Positions 63,301 to 64,000 of a stretch of DNA of 64,000 nucleotides are shown here, one piece after another. A model generated the notes under the pieces. It searched no databases and was not told the DNA's origin. It was given only the letters and a program-made list of their open reading frames with translations. Position numbers and translations under genes: made by a program. Each line of letters starts with the position of its first letter. Position 1 is the first letter of the stretch. The DNA comes from Crotophaga sulcirostris (taxonomy: Eukaryota; Chordata; Aves; Cuculiformes; Crotophagidae): NCBI GenBank assembly GCA_013397455.1, contig VYZB01000024.1, positions 1,884,905-1,948,904 on the forward strand, given 5' to 3'.

Positions 63301-63855
63301 GACTTGAGCAATACTTGATTTTAACTGAGCTCAACTAGGTCTGTACCTGCATTTTAAGTAAGTGTTTTCAACATGACCTGTAAAAAGCTTTAGAGCTTTT
63401 CTTCTCCTCTAAGTTAGATAAATCCAAAATAGTAGAAAAGATATGCACATTGTTATAGCTGGTACAGTTGAGCTGGTGTGAAAATATTCTGCTGTGATAT
63501 ACAGGAAGAGCATAGAAGATAAGCATTAATCTATAATTTACATGTACAGTTACGTTTTCTTTATATAAATTATAACAAAGTTATTATCTACAAATGCTTT
63601 TCACTGTAAGCCAACTCTTTTCAACTTGGAAACTTTTAATATAAGTTGTTTGGTTTTCTTTCTTTCTCCCAGCTGAAGCTAATGCTGCCAGCAGGGATGC
63701 CATCCAGCTCACTGACTGAGAGACTGCTGAGACAAAATGCTGAGCTGACAGGCTTTGTCAGCAGACTGAGTGAAGAAAAGAATAATTTGAGGAATGCTGT
63801 TATGAAACTGGAGGAAGAACTAAGAAGATACCAACATAAACAACCTGGAGACTAC
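192..63855 (+). CDS. AKAP9: AKAP9 gene, internal part (38 coding exons, both ends missing)
   Basis: AKAP9 is a giant coiled-coil scaffold of the centrosome and cis-Golgi. It anchors PKA (through RII), PP1, PKN, CK1 and PDE4D, recruits gamma-tubulin complexes, and in its short form yotiao binds the KCNQ1 channel and NMDA receptor. Thirty-eight exons with splice signals at both ends join into 10,278 nt (3,426 codons) without a stop, and all phases match. The protein is collinear with human AKAP9 (about 3,900 residues, from memory) from roughly residue 250 to just before the C-terminal PACT domain. Nearly all of it is predicted coiled coil, rich in Glu, Lys, Gln and Leu. The start codon, promoter, PACT exons and 3' UTR are outside the window. 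All introns are GT-AG except the one after 51975 (GC-AG). Residue numbers in the exon entries count from the first codon at 192. The pericentrin paralogue is excluded by much closer similarity to AKAP9 throughout. Confidence 0.97.
1163..3601 (+). CDS. AKAP9: AKAP9 giant exon w2
   Basis: Residues 67-879 in a single 2,439-nt exon, phase 0 to 0 (ttttaaag|gaa ... cag|gtaagt). It encodes a long, almost unbroken coiled coil. Recognisable conserved blocks are EEIKQLMGTVEELQKR, LDEMHGQQIVQMKQELI, ELKHETEVTNYKIKLEMLE, RMAESQEAELERLR, EKGTLEQEIQELQLKTEL and ELMEKLEVTQREKLELS. In the human protein this N-terminal third carries Golgi (GM130) and gamma-tubulin complex interactions. The last ~90 residues, about 3280-3560, are less acidic, richer in Ser/Thr/Asn and diverged, probably a hinge between coils. 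The following 1,326-nt intron shows no gene or repeat that I recognise. Confidence 0.97.
4928..5141 (+). CDS. AKAP9: AKAP9 exon w3
   Basis: Residues 880-950 plus one base, phase 0 to 1 (ttcaaag|act ... gcag|gtaatg). It contains the strongly conserved motif LQMEAQRICLSLVYSAHVDQ, then a coil ending ELQTLKIQQA. This Cys/Tyr-containing stretch interrupts the heptads. It is nearly identical to human AKAP9 and helps separate it from pericentrin. The following 796-nt intron holds nothing recognised. Confidence 0.96.
5938..6017 (+). CDS. AKAP9: AKAP9 exon w4
   Basis: An 80-nt exon completing residue 951 and ending at 977, phase 1 to 0 (ttcctag|at ... cag|gtaaga). It encodes DDEVKSAQRLIEKLNEAVTE followed by ECSVLVQ, matching the human GKLQKAVSEECSYFLQ region. 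The exon is too short to stand out alone, but splice phase and homology fix it. The following 1,630-nt intron contains a short GT run near 6728-6743 and otherwise nothing I can name. Confidence 0.93.
7648..7786 (+). CDS. AKAP9: AKAP9 exon w5 (diverged)
   Basis: Residues 978-1023 plus one base, phase 0 to 1 (aatacag|gct ... aaag|gtaatg). It begins ALCDNQNEHSS, which aligns only loosely to human TLCSVLGEYY, and the rest has little visible similarity. It is accepted because the phases fit w4 and w6 exactly and the reading frame is open. It is low in coil character and rich in acidic and polar residues. The following 433-nt intron holds nothing recognised. Confidence 0.85.
8220..8341 (+). CDS. 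AKAP9: AKAP9 exon w6
   Basis: A 122-nt exon, phase 1 to 0 (T-rich tract, ttaaag|tt ... aacag|gtaaac), ending at residue 1064. It encodes a coil with LLHNIMEEYSKLKTLQGQL, corresponding to human LLNKVTEEYNKLLVLQTRL. The following 1,686-nt intron contains a 1.16 kb antisense CR1 fragment (8500-9660). Confidence 0.93.
8500..9660 (-). mobile_element. CR1 LINE fragment with reverse-transcriptase remnant, antisense
   Basis: Read on the minus strand this is the 3' part of a CR1 non-LTR retrotransposon. The plus-strand edge at about 8503 (acagaatcatggaatggctg) is the reverse complement of a CR1 3' tip. On the minus strand, 9360-8992 encodes a decayed RT segment with WLNCWAQNVVISGTKFSW, TSGVPNGFILEPILFN and LGGVVDTRDGCVALSRDLN, typical of CR1 ORF2; the catalytic YADD-type motif is not preserved. 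Further 5', 9558-9400 gives KHMKSRRYSI and GFMKGKSYLTN. It is 5'-truncated near 9660, frameshifted and not active. Confidence 0.9.
10028..10133 (+). CDS. AKAP9: AKAP9 exon w7 (diverged)
   Basis: Residues 1065-1099 plus one base, phase 0 to 1 (ttcttcag|gtc ... atgg|gtaaaa), beginning VKEPWLSSSERRKEEESS. It has no clear residue-level match to the human protein, apart from a shared acidic/polar linker character. It is kept because the frame is open and the phases link w6 to w8. The following 425-nt intron holds nothing recognised. Confidence 0.8.
10559..10757 (+). CDS. AKAP9: AKAP9 exon w8
   Basis: Residues 1100-1165 plus two bases, phase 1 to 2 (acatatag|at ... tcaag|gtatta). It encodes a coil with TQLEEQHARELEHLRSYFQ then QQLKESEERYTAEIVHLQHE, related to human QQLKETEQNYEAEIHCLQK. 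It is noticeably GC-richer than the flanking introns. The following 2,323-nt intron has a GC-richer block at about 11080-11740 that I cannot assign. Confidence 0.92.
13081..13174 (+). CDS. AKAP9: AKAP9 exon w9 (diverged)
   Basis: A 94-nt exon, phase 2 to 0 (long pyrimidine tract, cctttttag|t ... gag|gtattg), ending at residue 1197. It encodes SVSTDSQIKLKEVRKVKCTE then NPHQQRTNEALE, a polar linker with weak similarity to the human protein. The phases fit on both sides. The following 854-nt intron holds nothing recognised. Confidence 0.85.
14029..14121 (+). CDS. AKAP9: AKAP9 exon w10 (first half of RII helix)
   Basis: Residues 1198-1228, phase 0 to 0, 93 nt (ttcttgcag|ctt ... aag|gtactg). It encodes LEKQYQERLEEEIAK, nearly identical to human. 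The final residues LEEEIAK form the first half of the PKA RII-binding helix. The exon is phase-symmetric, so skipping it keeps the frame. The following 1,435-nt intron contains an antisense CR1 fragment at 14340-14615. Confidence 0.96.
14101..15589 (+). other. AKAP9: PKA RII-subunit anchoring helix, split by an intron
   Basis: The coding bases 14101-14121 and 15557-15589 join to encode LEEEIAKVIVSMSVSFAK. The yotiao/AKAP9 RII-binding helix in human is, from memory, LEEEVAKVIVSMSIAFAQ. Aliphatic residues at i, i+3/4 spacing (I, V, I, M, V, F) form the hydrophobic face that docks on the RII dimerisation domain, and no helix-breaking proline is present. The substitutions seen here are conservative on that face, so PKA anchoring is expected to be kept. 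The binding itself is inferred. Confidence 0.88.
14340..14615 (-). mobile_element. CR1 LINE 3'-end fragment, antisense
   Basis: The plus strand reads as the reverse complement of a CR1 3' region: gggacccacaggggtcat, gagtccaactcct, then a block resembling the usual CR1 text for gaccacttccttggggagc, gtgaagaacctcttcataat and cctgtcattggtcact. It is a strongly diverged, 5'-truncated copy. The edges are approximate, and the first bases (attctgtgattc) look like a CR1 tip in the opposite orientation, so the left edge may be rearranged. Confidence 0.82.
15557..15925 (+). CDS. AKAP9: AKAP9 exon w11 (second half of RII helix)
   Basis: Residues 1229-1351, phase 0 to 0, 369 nt (atttatttag|gta ... ccg|gtaagt). 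It opens with VIVSMSVSFAKQTELSRI, the second half of the RII helix, nearly identical to human. The remaining ~100 residues are an acidic, Ser/Glu-rich linker with only patchy similarity (SEISEELFS). It is phase-symmetric. The following 957-nt intron holds nothing recognised. Confidence 0.95.
16883..17107 (+). CDS. AKAP9: AKAP9 exon w12 (KCNQ1-binding zipper region)
   Basis: Residues 1352-1426, phase 0 to 0 (ccaattttcag|tgc ... gag|gtaata). After a short variable lead (CYSGVTASNTET) it encodes EERLEDMRQELVRQYQEHQQ, then ATELLRQGHMQQMERQ, almost identical to human. In human yotiao this leucine-zipper-like segment is the C-terminal KCNQ1 interaction site, and a nearby Ser (S1570) is altered in a long-QT family. 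The exact Ser is not obvious here because the lead has diverged. The following 1,123-nt intron has a short palindromic (CA)n/(TG)n hairpin at 17230-17255 and no gene. Confidence 0.95.
18231..18371 (+). CDS. AKAP9: AKAP9 exon w13
   Basis: Residues 1427-1473, phase 0 to 0 (tttttcttag|cgg ... gag|gtaaat). It encodes AERERMLLEELESLKL and KERLFCKLQNNSTQTE, matching human SERERVLLEELEALKQ and REKLCCELRNSSTQTQ. The STQT motif near the end resembles, by sequence only, dynein-light-chain TQT ligands. The following 531-nt intron holds nothing recognised. Confidence 0.95.
18903..19012 (+). CDS. AKAP9: AKAP9 exon w14
   Basis: Residues 1474-1509 plus two bases, phase 0 to 2 (pyrimidine-rich tract, tgcaaaag|ctt ... 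gaaag|gtgctt). It is an acidic linker LTQNENDGQNDAREQIFED and KKPETSSALLCKER, aligning to human NGNENQGEVEEQTFKE. The donor gtgctt is weak. Reading through it meets a stop within 36 nt. The following 712-nt intron holds nothing recognised. Confidence 0.92.
19725..19930 (+). CDS. AKAP9: AKAP9 exon w15
   Basis: A 206-nt exon, phase 2 to 1 (ctcttctgcag|g ... gaaaaag|gtactg), ending with the first base of residue 1579. It encodes HVLQKANEKLVKILLEVVKT and AMEETIGRHVLGLLDR, nearly identical to human. The tail after LDR is diverged. If the donor is not used, the frame continues for 12 codons to a stop at 19966-19968, close to two AATAAA signals. The donor opens the largest intron in the window (7.2 kb). 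Confidence 0.96.
19931..27130. other. 7.2 kb intron between w15 and w16
   Basis: No conserved exon or gene was found on either strand. It contains possible polyadenylation signals close to the donor (AATAAA at 19996 and 20027) and a 5S-derived SINE at about 24915-25456. Short open frames such as 26605-26883 on the minus strand resemble nothing I know and have no splice or start context. The rest is AT-rich unique-looking sequence. Confidence 0.7.
24915..25456 (+). repeat. 5S-rRNA-derived SINE, AmnSINE1/SINE3-like, degraded
   Basis: The head matches the 3' two-thirds of 5S rRNA: 24925-24939 is aagctaagcagggtc, the box A region, identical to 5S. It is followed by acctggtcagtacttaaga, gatgggtggcc and caggtgctgcag, which track the rest of 5S. 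The middle (about 25085-25150) resembles the gatgtccatctt, gaaggtcct and ctgaggatattaaag text seen in ancient vertebrate SINE bodies. The tail at about 25401-25456 (aaaagtgctttgaaatcc, gatgaaaggtgccatgtgaa) matches the common L2-type SINE 3' tail. Order and total length (~540 bp) fit AmnSINE1. A plain 5S pseudogene is less likely because of the tail. Edges are approximate. Confidence 0.72.
27131..27342 (+). CDS. AKAP9: AKAP9 exon w16
   Basis: A 212-nt exon, phase 1 to 0 (gtttttccag|ag ... cag|gtagaa), ending at residue 1649. It encodes SGVEIDPENEELFLNISSRL and QAAVEKLLEAINETSNQ, nearly identical to human. The preceding portion (SYHGSSAGDDDINLWS) is a diverged acidic linker. The following 4.8 kb intron includes a candidate internal first exon at 29868-30113. 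Confidence 0.96.
27343..32144. other. 4.8 kb intron between w16 and w17
   Basis: Apart from the candidate alternative exon at 29868-30113, nothing is clearly identifiable. A second open stretch at 29327-29533 ends at a donor-like cag|gtaaaa (29531) but has only a non-ATG or weak start. The remainder is AT-rich, with no repeat I can name. Confidence 0.6.
29868..30113 (+). CDS. Candidate alternative first coding exon of AKAP9 (unproven)
   Basis: An ATG with G at -3 and G at +4 opens an 82-codon frame beginning MDSYHTYWASNLFSGLW and ending ISLPTPPYS, followed at once by a full-consensus donor (gtaagta, 30114). The first in-frame stop upstream is at 29838-29840, so the ATG is the first usable start of this frame. 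The frame ends in phase 0, the phase at which w17 (32145) begins, so a spliced product would read from this peptide straight into LEHAKITQTELMRE. I do not recognise the peptide; it is acidic in the middle and basic near the end. It could be a chance open frame: this intron has other open frames of 60-80 codons. No transcript evidence is available. Confidence 0.35.
32145..32307 (+). CDS. AKAP9: AKAP9 exon w17
   Basis: Residues 1650-1703 plus one base, phase 0 to 1 (gtctggtag|ctt ... gaag|gtgagt). It is a highly conserved coil: LEHAKITQTELMRESFKKQE, YQEELQERLHEETKAREQ. It starts the best-conserved block of the window. The following 4.6 kb intron begins with two CR1 3' fragments in opposite orientations (32428-32868). 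Confidence 0.97.
32428..32480 (+). mobile_element. CR1 LINE 3'-tip fragment, sense
   Basis: About 53 bp reading gacaagatgacctccagagg, tcccttccaac and ending cgattctgt, the standard last bases of a CR1 element in sense orientation. It is extremely 5'-truncated. Only about 120 bp separate it from the oppositely oriented copy at 32603-32868. Confidence 0.78.
32603..32868 (-). mobile_element. CR1 LINE 3'-end fragment, antisense
   Basis: The plus strand is the reverse complement of a CR1 3' end: agaatcataaatagttgagg, gcctctggaggtcatctgtt, gcagggtcaggtagagcagg, cacaacctctctcggcagcc, then ttcttatgttgaaatgcagt and tttcagtttgtgtctgctgc. It is a diverged, inactive copy carrying an internal T run at 32802-32814. 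Confidence 0.88.
32869..36902. other. Remainder of the 4.6 kb intron between w17 and w18
   Basis: No exon, RNA gene or clear repeat is visible. A stretch at about 36425-36605 carries repeated gtgctaaa/gcacctaaa-type words (ggtgctaaacatggacacc near the left edge, taaggcacctaaaatggcac near the right), which suggests an old unclassified interspersed repeat. Otherwise it is AT-rich and unique-looking. Confidence 0.55.
36903..37115 (+). CDS. AKAP9: AKAP9 exon w18
   Basis: A 213-nt exon, phase 1 to 1 (gttctacag|gc ... gcagc|gtatgt), ending with the first base of residue 1775. It encodes LIDGYADEKVFLEKQLQEK, LQELEAEQQQIREEKELLSR and AGPVEQ, nearly identical to human. It is phase-symmetric, so skipping it keeps the frame. 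The following 2.4 kb intron holds a 39-nt cassette exon candidate at 38292-38330. Confidence 0.97.
38292..38330 (+). CDS. Candidate 39-nt alternative cassette exon of AKAP9
   Basis: A long pyrimidine tract (ttttttgttttctctctctc...) runs into ctcctag|gcc, and 39 nt later caagcag|gtgtgt gives a usable donor. The length is a multiple of three, and entry and exit are both phase 1, matching w18 and w19 exactly. Inclusion would change ...GPVEQ-Q-LLEE... to ...GPVEQ-RLVDAAVDAASQAE-LLEE..., adding 13 residues of helix-compatible sequence. There is no stop in the frame. Whether it is used cannot be told from DNA alone. Confidence 0.45.
39519..39751 (+). CDS. AKAP9: AKAP9 exon w19
   Basis: A 233-nt exon, phase 1 to 0 (cataatcag|aa ... 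gat|gtaagt), ending at residue 1852. It encodes LLEETEKLMKEKIEVQRQAE, VLEIDLEEQVNRFIELEQE and LRQQNQALEKQLEKMRKFLD, with near identity to human. The following 1,277-nt intron contains a sense-strand CR1 fragment (40106-40612). Confidence 0.97.
40106..40612 (+). mobile_element. CR1 LINE ORF2 C-terminal fragment, sense
   Basis: Translated pieces match the C-terminal end of CR1 ORF2: GILVDEKLNMSWQCA (about 40196-40243), then, after frameshifts, EERLREFGLFNLEKRRLQED and LLAAFQYLKGACKK, NRTRDNGFKLKEE (40396-40580). At nucleotide level, ggggcaacccccagtatcag and gagaccccacctggag are typical CR1. It lacks both the RT core and the 3' tip, so it is truncated at both ends and inactive. Confidence 0.9.
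41029..41148 (+). CDS. AKAP9: AKAP9 exon w20
   Basis: Residues 1853-1892, 120 nt, phase 0 to 0 (actttcag|gag ... gag|gtaaca). It encodes EQAVDREHERDVFQQEIQKL, then EQQLKVPQRSQPVNEHQTRE, nearly identical to human. It is phase-symmetric. The following 3.0 kb intron has an A/T-only low-complexity run at 41806-41870 and no gene. Confidence 0.97.
41806..41870. repeat. A/T-only low-complexity run
   Basis: About 65 bp of TATATTT-type sequence with no conserved edges (for example ttatatattttatatatt). It is simple sequence inside the 3.0 kb intron, and no function is suggested. Confidence 0.8.
44169..44345 (+). CDS. AKAP9: AKAP9 exon w21
   Basis: Residues 1893-1951, phase 0 to 0 (gttaccag|gtt ... 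aag|gtattg). It encodes VEQLTNHLKEKTDKCSELLL, SKEQLQRDIQERNEEIEKLE and RELEQALIISADNLQK, nearly identical to human. The following intron is only 122 nt, the shortest in the window. Confidence 0.97.
44468..44572 (+). CDS. AKAP9: AKAP9 exon w22
   Basis: Residues 1952-1986, phase 0 to 0 (gtgtgtttaag|gtg ... gag|gtaaaa). It encodes VEERKQFGTIIVKGELPLEV, then QLQAEREAVDRKEKE, matching human VEDRKHFG and LEVQLQAERDAIDRKEKE. The acceptor has only a short pyrimidine tract. The following 427-nt intron holds nothing recognised. Confidence 0.96.
45000..45152 (+). CDS. AKAP9: AKAP9 exon w23
   Basis: Residues 1987-2037, phase 0 to 0 (ttttggaaaaaaag|gtc ... aag|gtaatt). It encodes VTNLEEQLEQFREELENKNE, EVQQLHMQLEIQRKESS, LQELEQENKLFK: a textbook leucine heptad repeat nearly identical to human. 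The acceptor is unusual, with a purine run directly before the AG. The following intron is 270 nt. Confidence 0.97.
45423..45602 (+). CDS. AKAP9: AKAP9 exon w24
   Basis: Residues 2038-2097, phase 0 to 0 (tttttgtggtag|aat ... aaa|gtacgt). It encodes NEMEILGLAIQKSEDVAI, IMQEKEQEIDHLHEQIAKLQ, QQLEVTTDNK, close to human. The following 3.36 kb intron starts with a run of 12-13 C at about 45670 and otherwise holds AT-rich sequence with no gene. Confidence 0.96.
45603..48957. other. 3.36 kb intron between w24 and w25
   Basis: A poly-C run lies near 45670, a short (CA)n run near 48137-48146, and an A/T-rich tract at 48418-48455. I see no exon, repeat family or RNA gene. Open frames on the minus strand (for example 48445-48672) are AT-rich chance frames. 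Confidence 0.65.
48958..50046 (+). CDS. AKAP9: AKAP9 large exon w25
   Basis: Residues 2098-2460 in one 1,089-nt exon, phase 0 to 0 (gttttcttcag|gtt ... cag|gtaatt). The first ~100 residues are well conserved (VIEEQNEHIRELEAQIECLK, EEVEQLNDVIDKLQQELANI). The middle (about residues 2215-2255, KGDKEKTEDGSNKKTEKEEE) is a charged, diverged hinge. The end returns to coil (LSLLTQRLSEMEDQLAMTNR, EERLLELQQLLEVVQEK). The following 902-nt intron holds nothing recognised. Confidence 0.96.
50949..51095 (+). CDS. AKAP9: AKAP9 exon w26
   Basis: Residues 2461-2509, phase 0 to 0 (gctgtgtag|gca ... gca|gtaaga). It encodes VLIDELELEKVKEEAAAAKE, ELSSYREKAEKLQQELA, matching human ATKAELASYKEKAEKLQEEL. The following 376-nt intron holds nothing recognised. 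Confidence 0.94.
51472..51975 (+). CDS. AKAP9: AKAP9 exon w27, followed by a GC donor
   Basis: Residues 2510-2677, 504 nt, phase 0 to 0, acceptor ttatag|gta. It contains SSSQTDKTVEV, IQTSPIFVKNAEIQIDFQ, SSEEMTEIIREFNEKIEQMQ and ELHAAEIMDMETRHISESE, all close to human. It ends TLRAKE, where human has CLRSKE before GSS. The base after Glu is not a GT: the sequence is aaggag|gcatgt. Only this cut keeps the frame into w28, so the intron (424 nt) is read as GC-AG. Confidence 0.93.
52400..52463 (+). CDS. AKAP9: AKAP9 exon w28
   Basis: A 64-nt exon, phase 0 to 1 (tctaattacag|gga ... agtg|gtaaga), encoding GIPVSGLVRSPSYQARDGGSS. It aligns to human GSSIPELAHSDAYQTREICSS, a Ser-rich, non-coil linker. 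The following 682-nt intron holds nothing recognised. Confidence 0.92.
53146..53264 (+). CDS. AKAP9: AKAP9 exon w29
   Basis: A 119-nt exon, phase 1 to 0 (ttttattttag|ac ... aag|gtaaaa), ending at residue 2738. It encodes DSSSDWSQGMYLAQTQGSD, then VISEGTDEGETSTDLLPKKI, matching human SGSDWGQGIYLTHSQGFD. It is acidic, with several Ser/Thr near Asp/Glu that could be CK2 sites. The following 725-nt intron holds nothing recognised. Confidence 0.96.
53990..54181 (+). CDS. AKAP9: AKAP9 exon w30
   Basis: Residues 2739-2802, phase 0 to 0 (tttgttgtag|ggt ... gag|gtatca). It encodes GLLRAVHHEGIQVLSLTEFP, SWLEERKAFLSTISSLKDLI and AKMQLHREAE, nearly identical to human. The following 828-nt intron holds nothing recognised. 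Confidence 0.96.
55010..55198 (+). CDS. AKAP9: AKAP9 exon w31
   Basis: Residues 2803-2865, phase 0 to 0 (ccactgtag|att ... cag|gtaata). It encodes SDWRGELLRAIQQLFVREQN, VLLAAFQTELAELGTRDAV and LEHRLQEQ, close to human. The amphipathic AIQQLFVREQNVLLAAF helix is one of the segments I associate with both AKAP9 and pericentrin. The following 638-nt intron holds nothing recognised. Confidence 0.96.
55837..55981 (+). CDS. AKAP9: AKAP9 exon w32
   Basis: Residues 2866-2913 plus one base, phase 0 to 1 (gcgaatag|gat ... caag|gtgact). It encodes AAMDSLQNADRRSLLMEIQ, VLHAQMNSKKNNPKREQEMD, matching human AAMECLQKADRRSLLSEIQ. The donor gtgact is weak; read-through meets a stop at 56044-56046. The following 733-nt intron holds nothing recognised. 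Confidence 0.94.
56715..56934 (+). CDS. AKAP9: AKAP9 exon w33
   Basis: A 220-nt exon, phase 1 to 2 (ctgtcattag|aa ... atcag|gtgtgg), running to residue 2986 plus two bases. It encodes ILEYNMQQKQSQILEMQVEL, MKDRATELQEQLNSERM, LAQAKLELETTLKAQHKH, with near identity to human. The following 1,059-nt intron has a T run at 57613-57622 and no gene. Confidence 0.96.
57994..58144 (+). CDS. AKAP9: AKAP9 exon w34
   Basis: A 151-nt exon, phase 2 to 0 (cttctcttttag|g ... gag|gtattc), ending at residue 3037. It encodes EVKEKAAELDILKDTMASEQ, KKSRELQWALEKEKIKTERS, nearly identical to human. The following 906-nt intron holds nothing recognised. Confidence 0.96.
59051..59719 (+). CDS. AKAP9: AKAP9 large exon w35
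   Basis: Residues 3038-3260 in 669 nt, phase 0 to 0 (tcttatggaag|gat ... gag|gtacag). It is continuous coiled coil: DVKFSLEDQKQKNLELIQLL, RNSELQVLLESEKVRALEIS, LLKELQKQIDEKHDRVVELV, HDLESKVEDLQWQLGEKKQE, all collinear with human. It lies a few hundred residues before the PACT domain. The following 1,689-nt intron contains an unexplained GC-richer block at about 60390-61330. Confidence 0.97.
61409..61614 (+). CDS. AKAP9: AKAP9 exon w36
   Basis: Residues 3261-3328 plus two bases, phase 0 to 2 (atatacag|act ... agcag|gtagga). It starts TTWDTPNERTRNWVLQQKME, matching human TTWSLTSDRTRNWVLQQKIE. The middle is a diverged Thr/Gly/Ser linker, and the end (EILENVRQKLQSASPKLKQL) is a helix. The acceptor lacks a pyrimidine tract: the 40 bases before it are almost entirely A and T. 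The following 884-nt intron holds nothing recognised. Confidence 0.94.
62499..62607 (+). CDS. AKAP9: AKAP9 exon w37
   Basis: A 109-nt exon, phase 2 to 0 (ttgtttcag|a ... gag|gtgaga), ending at residue 3365. It encodes LQFETADDQDFIAIQNAIEE, VSSELQKLPG, matching human LQFETADDEDFIWVQENIDE. The following 1,065-nt intron contains an antisense CR1 fragment at 63084-63280. Confidence 0.95.
63084..63280 (-). mobile_element. CR1 LINE 3'-end fragment, antisense, well preserved
   Basis: The plus strand is a clear reverse complement of the CR1 3' end: tagaatggtttgagttggga, gggaccttaaggatcatcca, gccgtgggcagggatgcctt, ccagcctggccttgaacacc, cacaacttctctgaccagcc, caccctcacagttaa. It is the least diverged CR1 copy in the window, so probably the youngest. 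No target-site duplication was confirmed by eye. Confidence 0.93.
63673..63855 (+). CDS. AKAP9: AKAP9 exon w38 (pre-PACT)
   Basis: Residues 3366-3426, phase 0 to 0 (tttctcccag|ctg ... tac|gtatgt). It encodes SSSLTERLLRQNAELTGFVS, RLSEEKNNLRNAVMKLEEEL, almost identical to human SLTERLLRQNAELTGHISQL. This block sits just upstream of the PACT domain and is also recognisable in pericentrin. Bases 63856-64000 are the start of the next intron; the PACT exons are beyond the window. Confidence 0.96.
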
Positions 63856-64000
63856 GTATGTCTTCAGCGGTGCTGATAGAATGATGTGCATATATAGACA
63901 TAAAAGCATCATGCTGTGAAATAACCCCAACTCTCTTTGTCCTCGTCACCTAAGTGGGAGGGTCTGTCTTTCTGGGCATCCTTCCTGCAGAGTAAATGGG

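Noticed and set aside
1..64000. A novel multi-gene or defence-type system
   Set aside because: The whole window is a single vertebrate gene with introns. No operon-like clusters, CRISPR arrays, phage or plasmid features are present.

Overview
The window is a 64 kb stretch of vertebrate, almost certainly avian, DNA lying entirely inside one plus-strand gene: AKAP9 (A-kinase anchoring protein 9, also called AKAP450, CG-NAP or AKAP350; its short form is yotiao). The identification rests on long, collinear protein similarity, recalled from memory of the human protein, across 38 coding exons. The bird assignment rests on at least five CR1 LINE fragments of the chicken type, short introns, and scarce other repeats. 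The species cannot be told from this sequence.

Layout: exons w1 to w38 (numbered within the window) run from 192 to 63855. Joined, they give 10,278 nt, exactly 3,426 codons with no stop, and every exon-exon phase is compatible. The N-terminal roughly 250 residues and promoter lie upstream. The C-terminal PACT (centrosome/Golgi targeting) domain and the 3' UTR lie downstream. Landmarks are a giant 2,439-nt exon (w2, 1163-3601), weakly conserved exons w5-w9 (7648-13174), the PKA RII-binding helix split across w10/w11 (14101-15589), the KCNQ1-binding zipper region (w12, 16883-17107), a highly conserved coiled-coil block (w17-w24, 32145-45602), a second large coiled-coil exon (w25, 48958-50046), and the pre-PACT segment (w35-w38, 59051-63855). 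No exon for a second gene was found.

Introns hold CR1 fragments at 8500-9660 (minus, with reverse-transcriptase remnant), 14340-14615 (minus), 32428-32480 (plus), 32603-32868 (minus), 40106-40612 (plus) and 63084-63280 (minus). An old 5S-rRNA-derived SINE resembling AmnSINE1 lies at about 24915-25456. No tRNA, intact rRNA, CRISPR array or intact mobile element was seen.

The most interesting observations concern transcript variation: (1) an open 82-codon segment at 29868-30113 with a good start context and a strong donor in the correct phase to splice to w17, a candidate internal alternative first exon; (2) a 39-nt, phase-matched cassette exon candidate at 38292-38330; (3) a GC-AG intron after w27 (donor at 51976), forced by reading frame; (4) possible intronic polyadenylation just after w15 that would give a yotiao-length protein; (5) a PKA-anchoring helix encoded half-and-half by two exons that could each be skipped without a frameshift.
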